64,000 nucleotides of DNA from the NCBI RefSeq assembly GCF_024710845.1, contig NZ_JANJTZ010000037.1, forward strand, positions 231,256-295,255, written 5' to 3'. Below the pieces are notes generated by a model that had not been told where the DNA came from, did no database searches, and was given only the letters and a program-made list of their open reading frames with translations. The translations under genes and the position numbers were made by a program. This document shows, in pieces, positions 17,767 to 26,625 of this stretch; position 1 is the first letter of the stretch, and every line of letters begins with the position of its first letter. The DNA is from Mesorhizobium sp. GTDB lineage: Bacteria > Pseudomonadota > Alphaproteobacteria > Rhizobiales > Rhizobiaceae.

Positions 17767-19239
17767 ATGCCGATCAAGCTCACCGCCCAGAATCTCGAGA
17801 TGCTGCCCGAAGGTGTCGCAGCGCCGAAATACGATGCGAAGGCGCTGTCGGGAGGCATCCTGCATTTCGGCGTCGGCAATTTCCATCGCTCGCACCAGGC
17901 GGTCTATCTCGACGATCTCTTCAATCTCGGGGACGATCGCGACTGGGCGATCGTCGGCGCGGGCGTGCTCGCGGCGGACGCCGCGAGCCGAGACCGGCTG
18001 AAACGTCAGGACTGGCTGACCACCGTCGTCGAGCAGGACGCCACCCACATGTCGGCGCGTGTCACCGCCGCCATGGTCGACTACCTCGAGCCTGGCGACA
18101 CCAGCGCGATCATTGCGCGGCTCGCCGACCCCGCCATCCGTATCGTGTCGCTTACCATTACCGAAGGCGGCTATTTCATCGACCCGGCAACTGGTTCGTT
18201 CAACGCCGCGCATCCGGCGATCATCGCCGATGGCGCCAATCCGGATGCTCCGAAGACGGTCTTCGGCCTGATCGTCGCAGGCCTCAAACGACGACGCGCC
18301 GCGGGCGTGAAGCCCTTCACCGTGATGTCCTGCGACAACATCCCCCACAACGGCGTGGTGACACGCAACGCGGTGGTGGGTCTGGCGAAGCTCTCCGACC
18401 CGAAACTGGCCGGCTGGATTCGCAACGAGATCGCGTTTCCCAACGGCATGGTCGACCGCATCACGCCGGCGACCGGCGAGCGCGAGCGGAGGATCGCCGC
18501 GGAACAGTTTGGTATCGAGGACGACTGGCCTGTCTTCTGCGAGACCTACCGCCAATGGGTGCTGGAAGACAATTTCCCGGCCGGCCGCCCGGCGCTCGAT
18601 AAGGTCGGCGTCCAGTTCGTGCCGGACGTGACGCCTTACGAGCACATGAAGATCCGCATCCTCAACGGGGGCCATGCCGTCATCGCCTACCCGGCCGGCC
18701 TGATGGACATCGAGTTCGTGCACGAGGCGATGGAGAACCCGCTGGTGCTGGGTTTCCTACGCAAGGTCGAGCGAGACGAGATCATCCCCGTGCTGCCGCC
18801 GGTGCCGAATACGCACCTCGACGACTACTACGCCCTGATCGAAGAGCGATTCGCCAATCCGAAGATCGGCGACACGGTGCGCCGGCTCTGCCTCGACGGC
18901 TCGAACCGGCAGCCGAAGTTCATCGTGCCGACCATCGCGGACCGGCTTGCCCGCGGCGAAGGCATATCGGGCCTGGCGCTCGAATCGGCGCTATGGTGCC
19001 GCTATTGCGACGGCGTCAGCGACGCGGGCAAGCCGATCGCGCCCAACGACCCTGCATGGGACCGGCTGCAATTGATCTCGCGTGTCGCCAAGTCGGACCC
19101 GGCGGCCTGGCTGTCGATGGACGACATCTACGGCGCGGTCGGCGATGCGCCGGCAATGCGCAAGGCGTTTTCGTCATGGCTCGGCCTGCTGTGGAGCGAG
19201 GGAACGGAGGCGACCTTGCGCCGCTATCTCGGATCGTAG
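17767..19239 (+). CDS. mtlK: Mannitol 2-dehydrogenase MtlK
   Basis: A 490-residue polyol-specific long-chain dehydrogenase. FGVGNFHRSHQ near residue 37 is the NAD-binding segment, and KIRILNGGHAVIAYPA bears the catalytic lysine and the NxxH element of the family. It oxidises D-mannitol (and often D-arabitol) to the ketose with NAD, giving fructose from mannitol. It follows smoS after 10 bases and completes hexitol oxidation in the operon. Confidence 0.94.
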   Translation: MPIKLTAQNLEMLPEGVAAPKYDAKALSGGILHFGVGNFHRSHQAVYLDDLFNLGDDRDWAIVGAGVLAADAASRDRLKRQDWLTTVVEQDATHMSARVTAAMVDYLEPGDTSAIIARLADPAIRIVSLTITEGGYFIDPATGSFNAAHPAIIADGANPDAPKTVFGLIVAGLKRRRAAGVKPFTVMSCDNIPHNGVVTRNAVVGLAKLSDPKLAGWIRNEIAFPNGMVDRITPATGERERRIAAEQFGIEDDWPVFCETYRQWVLEDNFPAGRPALDKVGVQFVPDVTPYEHMKIRILNGGHAVIAYPAGLMDIEFVHEAMENPLVLGFLRKVERDEIIPVLPPVPNTHLDDYYALIEERFANPKIGDTVRRLCLDGSNRQPKFIVPTIADRLARGEGISGLALESALWCRYCDGVSDAGKPIAPNDPAWDRLQLISRVAKSDPAAWLSMDDIYGAVGDAPAMRKAFSSWLGLLWSEGTEATLRRYLGS

Positions 19240-19306
19240 ACAAGACATCTCCGCAATGAAGGCGACCGGCAGCGAGGCGGCAGTCCCGGTCGCGACGGAT
19301 GGTTGG

Positions 19307-19987
19307 ATGAGTGACCACCCCGCCCTTGTCATCTTCGACTGCGACGGCGTTCTGGTCGACAGCGAGCCGCTGTCGATCGACGTGCTGACGACCTATTTCG
19401 TCGAACTCGGCGCGCCGCTGGCGGCAGACCTCGCCTACGCGCGCTTTCTCGGGCGCTCGATGGCGACGATCGTGACGATCATGCACGACGATTTCGGGCT
19501 CCAGGTGACCGACGAAAACTTGGCGGAATTGCGCGAACGGCTGAACGACCGCTTTCGCCGCGACCTGAAGCCTATCCCCCACATTGCCGACGCGCTCGCG
19601 CGCATGTCCGGGCGGCGCTGCGTTGCCTCGTCTTCGAAGCCGGAGCGGATACGGCTTTCGCTGTCGCTTACCGGCCTACTGGAAAGCCTGGAGCCGCACA
19701 TATACAGTTCCACCATGGTGAAGCACGGCAAGCCGGCGCCCGACCTTTTCCTCCACGCCGCCCGAGACATGGGCGCGCGACCGCAGGATTGCGTCGTGAT
19801 CGAAGACAGCCCGGCCGGCATCCAGGCGGCGAAGAGCGCCGGGATGCGCGTGCTTGCCTTCACGGGAGGAACCCACGCGGCACCCAGCGGGCTTCGCGCG
19901 GCAGTCGAAGCGCTCGCTCCGGATGCCATCTTCGATGACATGCGGCTTCTTCCCGACCTGATCCTTTCGAGCACGCCGGCGACTTGA
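19307..19987 (+). CDS. HAD superfamily phosphatase (subfamily IA)
   Basis: A 226-residue haloacid dehalogenase-type phosphatase. Motif I is DCDGVLVDSEP near the N-terminus (Asp nucleophile and second Asp), motif II is the serine in ASSSKP, and motifs III/IV are KHGKPAPDLFL and IEDSPAGIQAA. The substrate is unknown; close types include YniC-like sugar phosphatases acting on hexitol or pentitol phosphates. Start is uncertain: ATG 19307 fits the family, while ATG 19256 is in frame and closer to the mtlK stop. The following kinase overlaps or abuts its stop, so it belongs to the polyol operon. Confidence 0.85.
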   Translation: MSDHPALVIFDCDGVLVDSEPLSIDVLTTYFVELGAPLAADLAYARFLGRSMATIVTIMHDDFGLQVTDENLAELRERLNDRFRRDLKPIPHIADALARMSGRRCVASSSKPERIRLSLSLTGLLESLEPHIYSSTMVKHGKPAPDLFLHAARDMGARPQDCVVIEDSPAGIQAAKSAGMRVLAFTGGTHAAPSGLRAAVEALAPDAIFDDMRLLPDLILSSTPAT

Positions 19988-19989
19988 CA

Positions 19990-21579
19990 GTGGCCGGCGG
20001 TCTGATCTGCGCAGTCGACGTCGGCACCGGCAGCGCCCGTGCCGGGATCTTCGATACGACCGGGCACCTTCTCGGCCGGGGCGAGCATCCGATCGCCATG
20101 AACCGCCCCTCGGCAAATCATGCGGAACACGATTCCGAGGACATCTGGCGGTCGGTCTGCCGCGCCGTTCAGGCGGCCAAGGCCAAGGCGGGGGCCCACC
20201 CGGACGATGTCGTGGCGATCGGCTTCGATGCGACCTGCTCGCTAGTGGTGCGCGGGGCAGACGGACGCCAGATCAGCGTTTCGACCAGCGGAGAGAGCCG
20301 GTGGGACACGATCGTCTGGCTCGACCACAGGGCGCTGGCCGAGGCGGACGAGTGCACCGCCACCGGCCATGAGGTGCTCGACCACATCGGCGGAGTGATG
20401 TCGCCCGAGATGCAGACGCCGAAGCTGATGTGGCTGAGGCGGAACCTGCCATCGTCGTGGAGCGCCGCCGGCCATTTCTTCGACCTCGCGGACTTCCTGA
20501 CCTGGAAGGCGACCGGTTCGACTGCGCGCTCGCAGTGCACGCTGACGACTAAATGGACCTATTTTGCGCATGACGGCGGCTGGCGGCGCGACTTCTTCGA
20601 GGCCGTCTGTCTGGACGACATGCTGGCGCGGGGCGGCCTGCCCGACGAGGCGACAGCAGTCGGCACGTCGATCGGTACGCTCTCCGGCGCGGCGGCGCAC
20701 GACCTCGGATTGCCTGCATCCTGCCGGGTCGGCGCCGGGCTCATCGACGCCTTCGCCGGATCGTTGGGCGTCATCGGCGCGCATGCCGCCGATACGGTGG
20801 ACCGCCATCTGGCGCTGATCGCCGGCACGTCGAGCTGCGTGATGGCGTTTTCCGGCGACCCGCGCATGGTGCCCGGCATCTGGGGCCCCTATTTCGGCAC
20901 TGCGCTGCCCGGCCTGTGGCAATCGGAAGGCGGGCAATCTGCGACGGGCGCGCTGCTCGACCACATCATCCGCCTGCACGGACAGGGCGGGGAGCCCGAC
21001 GCGCAGATGCATGCGCGGATCATCGGCCGAATCGGCGAACTGCGCGCGGCAGAGCCCCATCTCGCGCCGGGCCTGCACGTTCTGCCGGACTTTCACGGCA
21101 ACCGCTCGCCCTTCGCCGACCCGCACGCCACAGGCGCGATTAGCGGGCTCACCCTCGACGCCTCGTTCGACGGATTGTGCCGGCTCTACTGGCGAGCCGC
21201 CGTGTCGATCGCGCTCGGCGTGCGGCAGATCCTCGACCACATGAACGCGCACGGCTACCGGATCGAATCCCTGCACGTCACGGGCGGCCACACGCGCAAT
21301 CCGCTGCTGATGGAACTCTATGCGGGAGCAACCGGTGTCGCCGTGGCGGAGACCGAAGCGGAAGACGCGGTGCTGCTCGGCACGGCCATGGCGGGCGCTG
21401 CGGCAGCTGGCATTTGTGCCGACGTGGCGACCGCGTGCCGCGAGATGCGGCAGCCGGAAAGGCTGCGCCCGCCCGACCCGTCCGTTCGCTCCGCCTTCGA
21501 CCGCGACTATGCGATCTTCCAGGCGATGCACCGGCATCAGCGCGAATTGTCACGGATCGCGGCGGAACGCAGTCCCTGA
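19990..21579 (+). CDS. FGGY-family carbohydrate kinase
   Basis: A 529-residue sugar kinase of the FGGY (ribulokinase/xylulokinase/glycerol kinase) superfamily. The N-terminal phosphate segment is CAVDVGTGSARAGIFD, the catalytic aspartate lies in WLDHRA, and the C-terminal adenosine motif is HVTGGHTRNPLLMELYA. The overall look is of the pentulose-kinase branch (D-ribulose kinase-like) rather than fructokinase. It starts at GTG 19990 or TTG 19984, right at the stop of the HAD gene. As the last gene of the polyol operon it probably phosphorylates a ketose released by the dehydrogenases. Confidence 0.86.
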   Translation: MAGGLICAVDVGTGSARAGIFDTTGHLLGRGEHPIAMNRPSANHAEHDSEDIWRSVCRAVQAAKAKAGAHPDDVVAIGFDATCSLVVRGADGRQISVSTSGESRWDTIVWLDHRALAEADECTATGHEVLDHIGGVMSPEMQTPKLMWLRRNLPSSWSAAGHFFDLADFLTWKATGSTARSQCTLTTKWTYFAHDGGWRRDFFEAVCLDDMLARGGLPDEATAVGTSIGTLSGAAAHDLGLPASCRVGAGLIDAFAGSLGVIGAHAADTVDRHLALIAGTSSCVMAFSGDPRMVPGIWGPYFGTALPGLWQSEGGQSATGALLDHIIRLHGQGGEPDAQMHARIIGRIGELRAAEPHLAPGLHVLPDFHGNRSPFADPHATGAISGLTLDASFDGLCRLYWRAAVSIALGVRQILDHMNAHGYRIESLHVTGGHTRNPLLMELYAGATGVAVAETEAEDAVLLGTAMAGAAAAGICADVATACREMRQPERLRPPDPSVRSAFDRDYAIFQAMHRHQRELSRIAAERSP

Positions 21580-21703
21580 ATTAAGGGAATCCTGCGGAGG
21601 TGTCCGCTGATGTGGACGTGTGGCGCTTGAAATGCTTCGCCGACAGCATAAAGTTGCGATTCATACCGTCGGCGCCAGACCGTCGGAGAACCGGGAGGAT
21701 CGG

Positions 21704-22360
21704 GTGGCAGCAGGCGTCAGGTTCATGATCGCCGACGATCATCCGCTGTTTCGTGGCGCGCTTAAGCAGGCGCTTGCCGGGATCGGCGGCGAGCCGGAGA
21801 TTCTCGAGGCCGGCGACTTCGAGACCGCGCGCTCGATCGTCGCCGCCAACGACGATCTCGATCTCATCCTGCTCGACCTCGCCATGCCGGGGGTGAGCGG
21901 CTTGTCCGGTCTGGTTACCCTGCGCGGCATCCAGGCCGGCGTGCCCGTGGTGATCGTCTCGGCGCACGACGATCCCGAAACGATCCGCCGGGCACTCAGC
22001 CTCGGGGCCTCCGGCTTCATCTCGAAATCATCGAGCATGGAGCATATCCGCGAGGCGATCAGCACCGTGCTCGCCGGCGGGATCTGGTCGCCCAGCGACA
22101 TCGATCTCGGCGTCGAAGCCGACCCGGAGATTTCGGACCTGATCCAACGACTACAATCGCTCACCCCGCAGCAATCGCGGGTTCTGTCGATGCTGGCCGA
22201 AGGCCTTCTCAACAAGCAGATCGCCTACGAACTCGGTGTATCCGAGGCGACGATCAAGGCACATGTCTCGGCGGTGCTGCAGAAGCTCGGCGTGGACAGT
22301 CGCACGCAGGCAGTGATCCAGCTGTCGAAGATCGGGGCCGAACCGCTGCCGGCGGCCTGA
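21704..22360 (+). CDS. crbR: LuxR-type response regulator (CrbR-like)
   Basis: A 218-residue two-domain response regulator. The receiver domain has acidic DD (residues 11-12) and the phosphoacceptor Asp58 in LLDLAMPG; the C-terminal GerE/LuxR helix-turn-helix reads LTPQQSRVLSMLAEGLLNKQIAYELGVSEATIKAHV in its family pattern (residues about 155-190). A GTG start is chosen at 21704 behind GGGAGGA. It is convergent with the symporter-histidine kinase at 22376, separated by 15 bases. CrbS/CrbR pairs in proteobacteria control acetyl-CoA synthetase (acs) in the acetate switch; pairing here is inferred from the partner's unusual architecture. Confidence 0.82.
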   Translation: MAAGVRFMIADDHPLFRGALKQALAGIGGEPEILEAGDFETARSIVAANDDLDLILLDLAMPGVSGLSGLVTLRGIQAGVPVVIVSAHDDPETIRRALSLGASGFISKSSSMEHIREAISTVLAGGIWSPSDIDLGVEADPEISDLIQRLQSLTPQQSRVLSMLAEGLLNKQIAYELGVSEATIKAHVSAVLQKLGVDSRTQAVIQLSKIGAEPLPAA

Positions 22361-22375
22361 CCTTCGGGCCTGGGC

Positions 22376-25300
22376 CTATTCCGCCGCGGCGGCGTGCTGG
22401 TGGCGGGCGAGCATCGAGCGCAAGGCCGCGGGCTTCACCGGCTTGTTGAGGATCGGAATGTCCAGATTGGCGGCTTGCTGGCGCACGTCGGCCGATCTAT
22501 CCGCCGTGACCAGCACCGCGGGCACCTCTGTGCCGAAGCGCAGGCGCAGGCTGGCGATCAGGTCGAAGCCGGTTTCGTCGTCGAGGTGGTAGTCGGCGAA
22601 CACGATGTCGGGTTGCGGCAGGTCCTTCGCATCCATCGCATTGAGCGCAGCCGTACCCGAAATGGTCACGGCCCGGCATCCCCATCCTTCGAGAAGCAGG
22701 CGCATTCCCTCGAGTATCCGCTCGTCATTGTCGATGCAGTAGACAACCATACCGTCGACGGAGAAAGCGCCCTGCCTCTCGATCCGGCCACGCTCCGGGA
22801 CCGAAAGTTCCTGCGCAGCCGAAATCGGCAACAGGACGGAGAAGGTCGTGCCTTTCCCGGTCGAACCGAGGCGCAATTCCAGCCGCAGGACGCGGGCGAT
22901 GCGGTCGACGATGGACAGACCCAGCCCCAGTCCCTGCGCTTCCCGCGCGCCTTCGTCCAGACGCAGGAACTCCTGAAAGACGGTGTTCAACTTGTCCGCG
23001 GGAATGCCGATGCCGGTATCGACGACCTGGATTTCAACGAGCGAGCCCCGCCGCCGGGCGCCAATCAGCACGCTGCCGGACCGGGTGTATTTGATGGCGT
23101 TGGAGACGAGGTTCTGGAGCAGCCGCCGGAACAGGTTGCGGTCTGTCATCACCGCGATACTCGAGGGCACGATCCGCAACCGCAGGTTCTTTTCGCGCGC
23201 GAGCGGCTGGAAGTCGGTACCGATCTGGCGCAGCAGGCTTTCGAGGCTGAAAACGGTCGCCTGCGGCTTCATGGCGCCCGCATCTAGGCGGGAGATGTCA
23301 AGCACCGCGCCGAGAATCGCCTCCACGGAATCAAGCGCAGAATCGATGTTGGCGGCGGCCTCGCTCTCCGTCCTCCTGCGCGTGCGCTCGATCAGCGATG
23401 CGCAGTAGAGCCGCGCCGCGTTGAGCGGCTGGAGGATGTCGTGGCCGACAGCGGCGAGGAATCGCGTCTTGCCGAGATTGGCTTCCTCGGCCAGCATCTG
23501 CGCCTGGGCCAGTTCGCGGTTGACGCGGGTGAGCTCCGCCGTGCGGCTGGCGACGCGCTGTTCCAGCGACTCGTTGGCCACCTTCAGCGCGTTGTCGGCC
23601 TGCACCCGGGCGGTGATGTCGGCATAGGTTGCGACCATGCCGCCGTCAGGCATCGGGCTCGAACGCAGCTCGATGGTCCGTCCGCTTGTCTTCAATTCGA
23701 TCTGCCAGGGTTGATCGTAGTTCGACAGGCGATTGAGAAGCGTCATCTCGGAGCCCGGATCGAGATCGCCACGCTGAACGAGCAGGTCGAGGATCTGGCT
23801 CAGCGACACGCCGACCTGGCCAAGCTCCTCTGGCAGGTCGAACAGCGCCCGATACTGTCGGTTCCAGCAGGTCAGCCGGAAATCGCGGTCGAAAACGGTG
23901 ATGCCCTGCGCCATCTGGTCGAGCGCAATCTGGAGCAGATCGCGATTCTGCTGCAGCGCCTCCGATGCGTCATCGAGCAGGCGGAAGGCGTCGCGCGAGG
24001 ACTTGTCGTTGCGCTGGAACAGGAGCGACAGGATCAACCGGGCCGAGGAAGAGCCGACGGCGCTGGTTAGCAACTGCTCCGAATAGCGGATGAGCGCCGT
24101 GTTCGCCGGCTCCGATCCGACGATGCGTGCGCCGGACTGCTTCTCGAATGTCTCGAAGGAGCGCTCGGTCCGTTCGACGCCGAGATAGCGCGATATCGTC
24201 TCGCGCAGATCGTTGGCGGTGACGGCGGTGCGGAAACGGCGCAGGCTCGGCATGGGGTTCTGATCGCGCGGCACGAAGAGAGCGGCCTGGATGCGCTCCA
24301 GTGGCTTCGACGCCCGCGACAGAGACCCCAGCACGAAGAACAGCGTGTTGATGGCGAGGCTCCACAGAACGCCGTGGTTCAGGGGTTCGCCCGCGGTGCC
24401 GAACAGCGCCTGCGGGCGCAGCGCGGCGATGCCGAAGAGGCCCCTGGAGACGAAATCGGTCTCAGGCCCCATCAAGGACGGGATCAGCAGCGTGTAGGTC
24501 CAGACGACAAAGCCGGCCACCATGCCGAGGATGGCGCCGCGCGAATTGGCCCCGCGCCATACCAGTCCGCCGACAAAGGCCGGCGCAAACTGCGCGATAG
24601 CCGCGAAGGACATCAGGCCGATCGAGGCCAGCCGGGTGTTGGTGGTCGCTTCGCGATAGTAGAGGAAGGCAATGAACAGCACGATGAAGATCGCCGCGCG
24701 GCGGATATTAAGGATCACCGTCGAGAGGTCTTCCCGCCGCCGGTCAGTCGGGCGCAGCATCCCGCGGGCGAAGATCGGGATGACAAGGTCGTTCGAGATC
24801 ATGATGGACAGCGCCACGCTCTCGACGATGACCATCGCGGTGGCCGCCGACAGGCCGCCGATGAAGGCGGCAAGCGCCAGGAGGTCGTGTCCGGCAAGCA
24901 GCGGGACCGAGAGGACGTAGAGGTCGGCGGACGTCTCGCGCCCGACGAGCGTCAGGCCGGCGAACGCGATCGGCAGCACGAACAGGTTGATGAGAACCAG
25001 ATAGAGCGGAAAGAGCCATGTCGCCGTGCGCAGTTCGCCTTCGCTGCGGTTCTCGACGATGGTGACGTAGAACTGGCGCGGCAGGAGCACGATGGCAAAG
25101 CCGCTCAGCACCGTCAGGACGAGCCAGGTCGAGGGCGAAGTCTGGTAGTTGGCCGCCTCAATCACCTGGCTGTTCGCGGACGTGGCCGCGACGAACCCCT
25201 CGAAACCACCCAGGAACAGGAAGGTGGCGGCGAGGCCGATCGCCAGGAACGAGGCGAGCTTGACCATCGATTCGACCGCCACCGCCAGCACCAGCCCGTC

Positions 25301-25867
25301 CTGATGCTCCGTGGCGTCTGCGTGGCGGGTGCCGAACAGGACGGCGAACACGGCGAGCAGGAAGGCAACCGCGAGTGACACGTCGCCGATGAAGAAGTCG
25401 AAGGACGGGGGAGCGCCGTTGTAGTGCTCGACCATCAGGCTGACAGATCCCGAGATCGCCTTGAGCTGCAAGGCGATGTAGGGGATCGCGCCGACGGTCG
25501 CTATGATCGTGGCGATCGAGGCAACGGCGAAGCTCTTGCCATAGCGGGCGGCGAGGAAATCGGCGACGGAGGTGAGCTTCTCGGACTTCGCCAGGCGGAT
25601 CACCCGGCGAAGGAGCGGGAATCCGAAGATGAAGACCAGCGCCGGACCGATATAGATGGCGAGATATTCGAGCCCGCGTTCGGAGGCGAGGCCGACCGAA
25701 CCGAAGAAGGTCCACGACGTGCAGTAGATCGCCAGGCTCGCCGCATAGATGTAGGGGCGCGAATGGCCGGACCCGAGACGGGCAGCGCGGCGGTCGCCAA
25801 GGCTCGCCACGCCGAAGAGCAGCGTGACGTAGGCGATCGCAATGATGACGATGACCCAACCCTGCAC
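22376..25867 (-). CDS. crbS: Symporter-fused hybrid sensor histidine kinase (CrbS-like)
   Basis: A 1163-residue membrane kinase. Residues 1 to about 520 form a sodium:solute symporter (SLC5-type) module with about 13 helices; about 540-620 is the STAC linker domain seen between such transporters and kinases; about 640-755 is a PAS domain; then a coiled coil; HisKA with His809 (VGHDILQPL); HATPase with N-box Asn923, DTGIGIP (950-956) and GLGLGLS; and a C-terminal receiver with Asp1092. The GTG start at 25867 has GGAGG about 9 bases upstream. CrbS proteins sense acetate-related cues and signal to CrbR. The extra receiver makes it a hybrid kinase. Confidence 0.88.
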   Translation of the reverse strand: MQGWVIVIIAIAYVTLLFGVASLGDRRAARLGSGHSRPYIYAASLAIYCTSWTFFGSVGLASERGLEYLAIYIGPALVFIFGFPLLRRVIRLAKSEKLTSVADFLAARYGKSFAVASIATIIATVGAIPYIALQLKAISGSVSLMVEHYNGAPPSFDFFIGDVSLAVAFLLAVFAVLFGTRHADATEHQDGLVLAVAVESMVKLASFLAIGLAATFLFLGGFEGFVAATSANSQVIEAANYQTSPSTWLVLTVLSGFAIVLLPRQFYVTIVENRSEGELRTATWLFPLYLVLINLFVLPIAFAGLTLVGRETSADLYVLSVPLLAGHDLLALAAFIGGLSAATAMVIVESVALSIMISNDLVIPIFARGMLRPTDRRREDLSTVILNIRRAAIFIVLFIAFLYYREATTNTRLASIGLMSFAAIAQFAPAFVGGLVWRGANSRGAILGMVAGFVVWTYTLLIPSLMGPETDFVSRGLFGIAALRPQALFGTAGEPLNHGVLWSLAINTLFFVLGSLSRASKPLERIQAALFVPRDQNPMPSLRRFRTAVTANDLRETISRYLGVERTERSFETFEKQSGARIVGSEPANTALIRYSEQLLTSAVGSSSARLILSLLFQRNDKSSRDAFRLLDDASEALQQNRDLLQIALDQMAQGITVFDRDFRLTCWNRQYRALFDLPEELGQVGVSLSQILDLLVQRGDLDPGSEMTLLNRLSNYDQPWQIELKTSGRTIELRSSPMPDGGMVATYADITARVQADNALKVANESLEQRVASRTAELTRVNRELAQAQMLAEEANLGKTRFLAAVGHDILQPLNAARLYCASLIERTRRRTESEAAANIDSALDSVEAILGAVLDISRLDAGAMKPQATVFSLESLLRQIGTDFQPLAREKNLRLRIVPSSIAVMTDRNLFRRLLQNLVSNAIKYTRSGSVLIGARRRGSLVEIQVVDTGIGIPADKLNTVFQEFLRLDEGAREAQGLGLGLSIVDRIARVLRLELRLGSTGKGTTFSVLLPISAAQELSVPERGRIERQGAFSVDGMVVYCIDNDERILEGMRLLLEGWGCRAVTISGTAALNAMDAKDLPQPDIVFADYHLDDETGFDLIASLRLRFGTEVPAVLVTADRSADVRQQAANLDIPILNKPVKPAALRSMLARHQHAAAAE

Positions 25868-26084
25868 GCCCGATGTCCTCCGTGTCGTGCGCTAAGCCCG
25901 ACCATTGCGCATTCCGGCCGCGGCGATCAAGGGCGGCGAGGCTCCTCGGCGGGAAACCGTCGCAGCCGGCCGGGAAAACCGTCCGATTTCCCCTGATAGA
26001 AGTCGAGGAATCCGCTATGGTTTGTCGATCGGACGGCCGATGGAACGGTGGCTGCCGGCGAAACCCGCATTTTGGAGGGACCAG

Positions 26085-26510
26085 ATGCTGAAGGAATTCC
26101 AGGAGTTCATCTCGAAGGGCAATGTCATGGACCTTGCCGTCGGCGTGATCATCGGCGGCGCGTTCGGCCTGATCGTCTCGTCGCTGGTAAGCGACATCAT
26201 AATGCCGATCGTCGGCGCGATCTTTGGCGGCTTCGACTTCTCGAACTACTTCCTGCCCCTGTCGTCGTCGGTGACCGCGACCTCGCTGGAAGAGGCCCGC
26301 AAGCAAGGCGCGGTGTTCGCCTATGGCAGCTTCCTCACCGTGTTGATCAACTTCCTGATCCTCGCCTGGATCATCTTCATCATGGTCAAGGCACTCAACA
26401 CCCTGCGCCGGCGCCTCGAGAAGGAAAAGCCCGCCGCGCCCCCCGCCCCGCCGCCGGCTGACGTGCAGCTCCTGACGGAAATCCGCGATCTCCTGGCCCG
26501 GAAGGCCTGA
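26085..26510 (+). CDS. mscL: Large-conductance mechanosensitive channel MscL
   Basis: A 141-residue channel protein with the MscL signature: N-terminal amphipathic helix [24 protein letters not shown] (residues 4-27), first transmembrane helix lining the pore, a periplasmic loop, second helix (about 78-100) and a cytoplasmic helix with a proline-rich linker [11 protein letters not shown]. It opens under membrane tension on hypo-osmotic shock and releases solutes. The TTGGAGGGA ribosome-binding site fixes the ATG at 26085. A strong intrinsic terminator follows. Confidence 0.96.
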   Translation: MLKEFQEFISKGNVMDLAVGVIIGGAFGLIVSSLVSDIIMPIVGAIFGGFDFSNYFLPLSSSVTATSLEEARKQGAVFAYGSFLTVLINFLILAWIIFIMVKALNTLRRRLEKEKPAAPPAPPPADVQLLTEIRDLLARKA

Positions 26511-26534
26511 CCGTCAGGATGCGTCGGCAGATCG

Positions 26535-26572
26535 ATCCCCGGCATTAGGCCTGCCGGGGATTTCTGTTTTTT
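26535..26572 (+). terminator. Rho-independent terminator after mscL
   Basis: A perfect 10-bp stem (ATCCCCGGCA / TGCCGGGGAT) with a 7-base loop is followed by TTCTGTTTTTT. It begins 25 bases after the mscL stop and separates it from the aminotransferase gene. Confidence 0.9.
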
Positions 26573-26625
26573 CCGGCGGCGAAAGCGGCTAAAGGCTTTG
26601 CCTTCGCCCAACCGGATACTCTCCC

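Noticed and set aside
21597..21610. A GCGGA-GGTG-TCCGC hairpin after the polyol operon, read as a terminator.
   Set aside because: The stem is only 5 bp and no T-run follows.
24374..25378. A 334-codon plus-strand frame opposite the symporter part of the kinase.
   Set aside because: The translation is a charged Asp/Arg/Glu-rich shadow typical of the antisense of membrane-helix codons.
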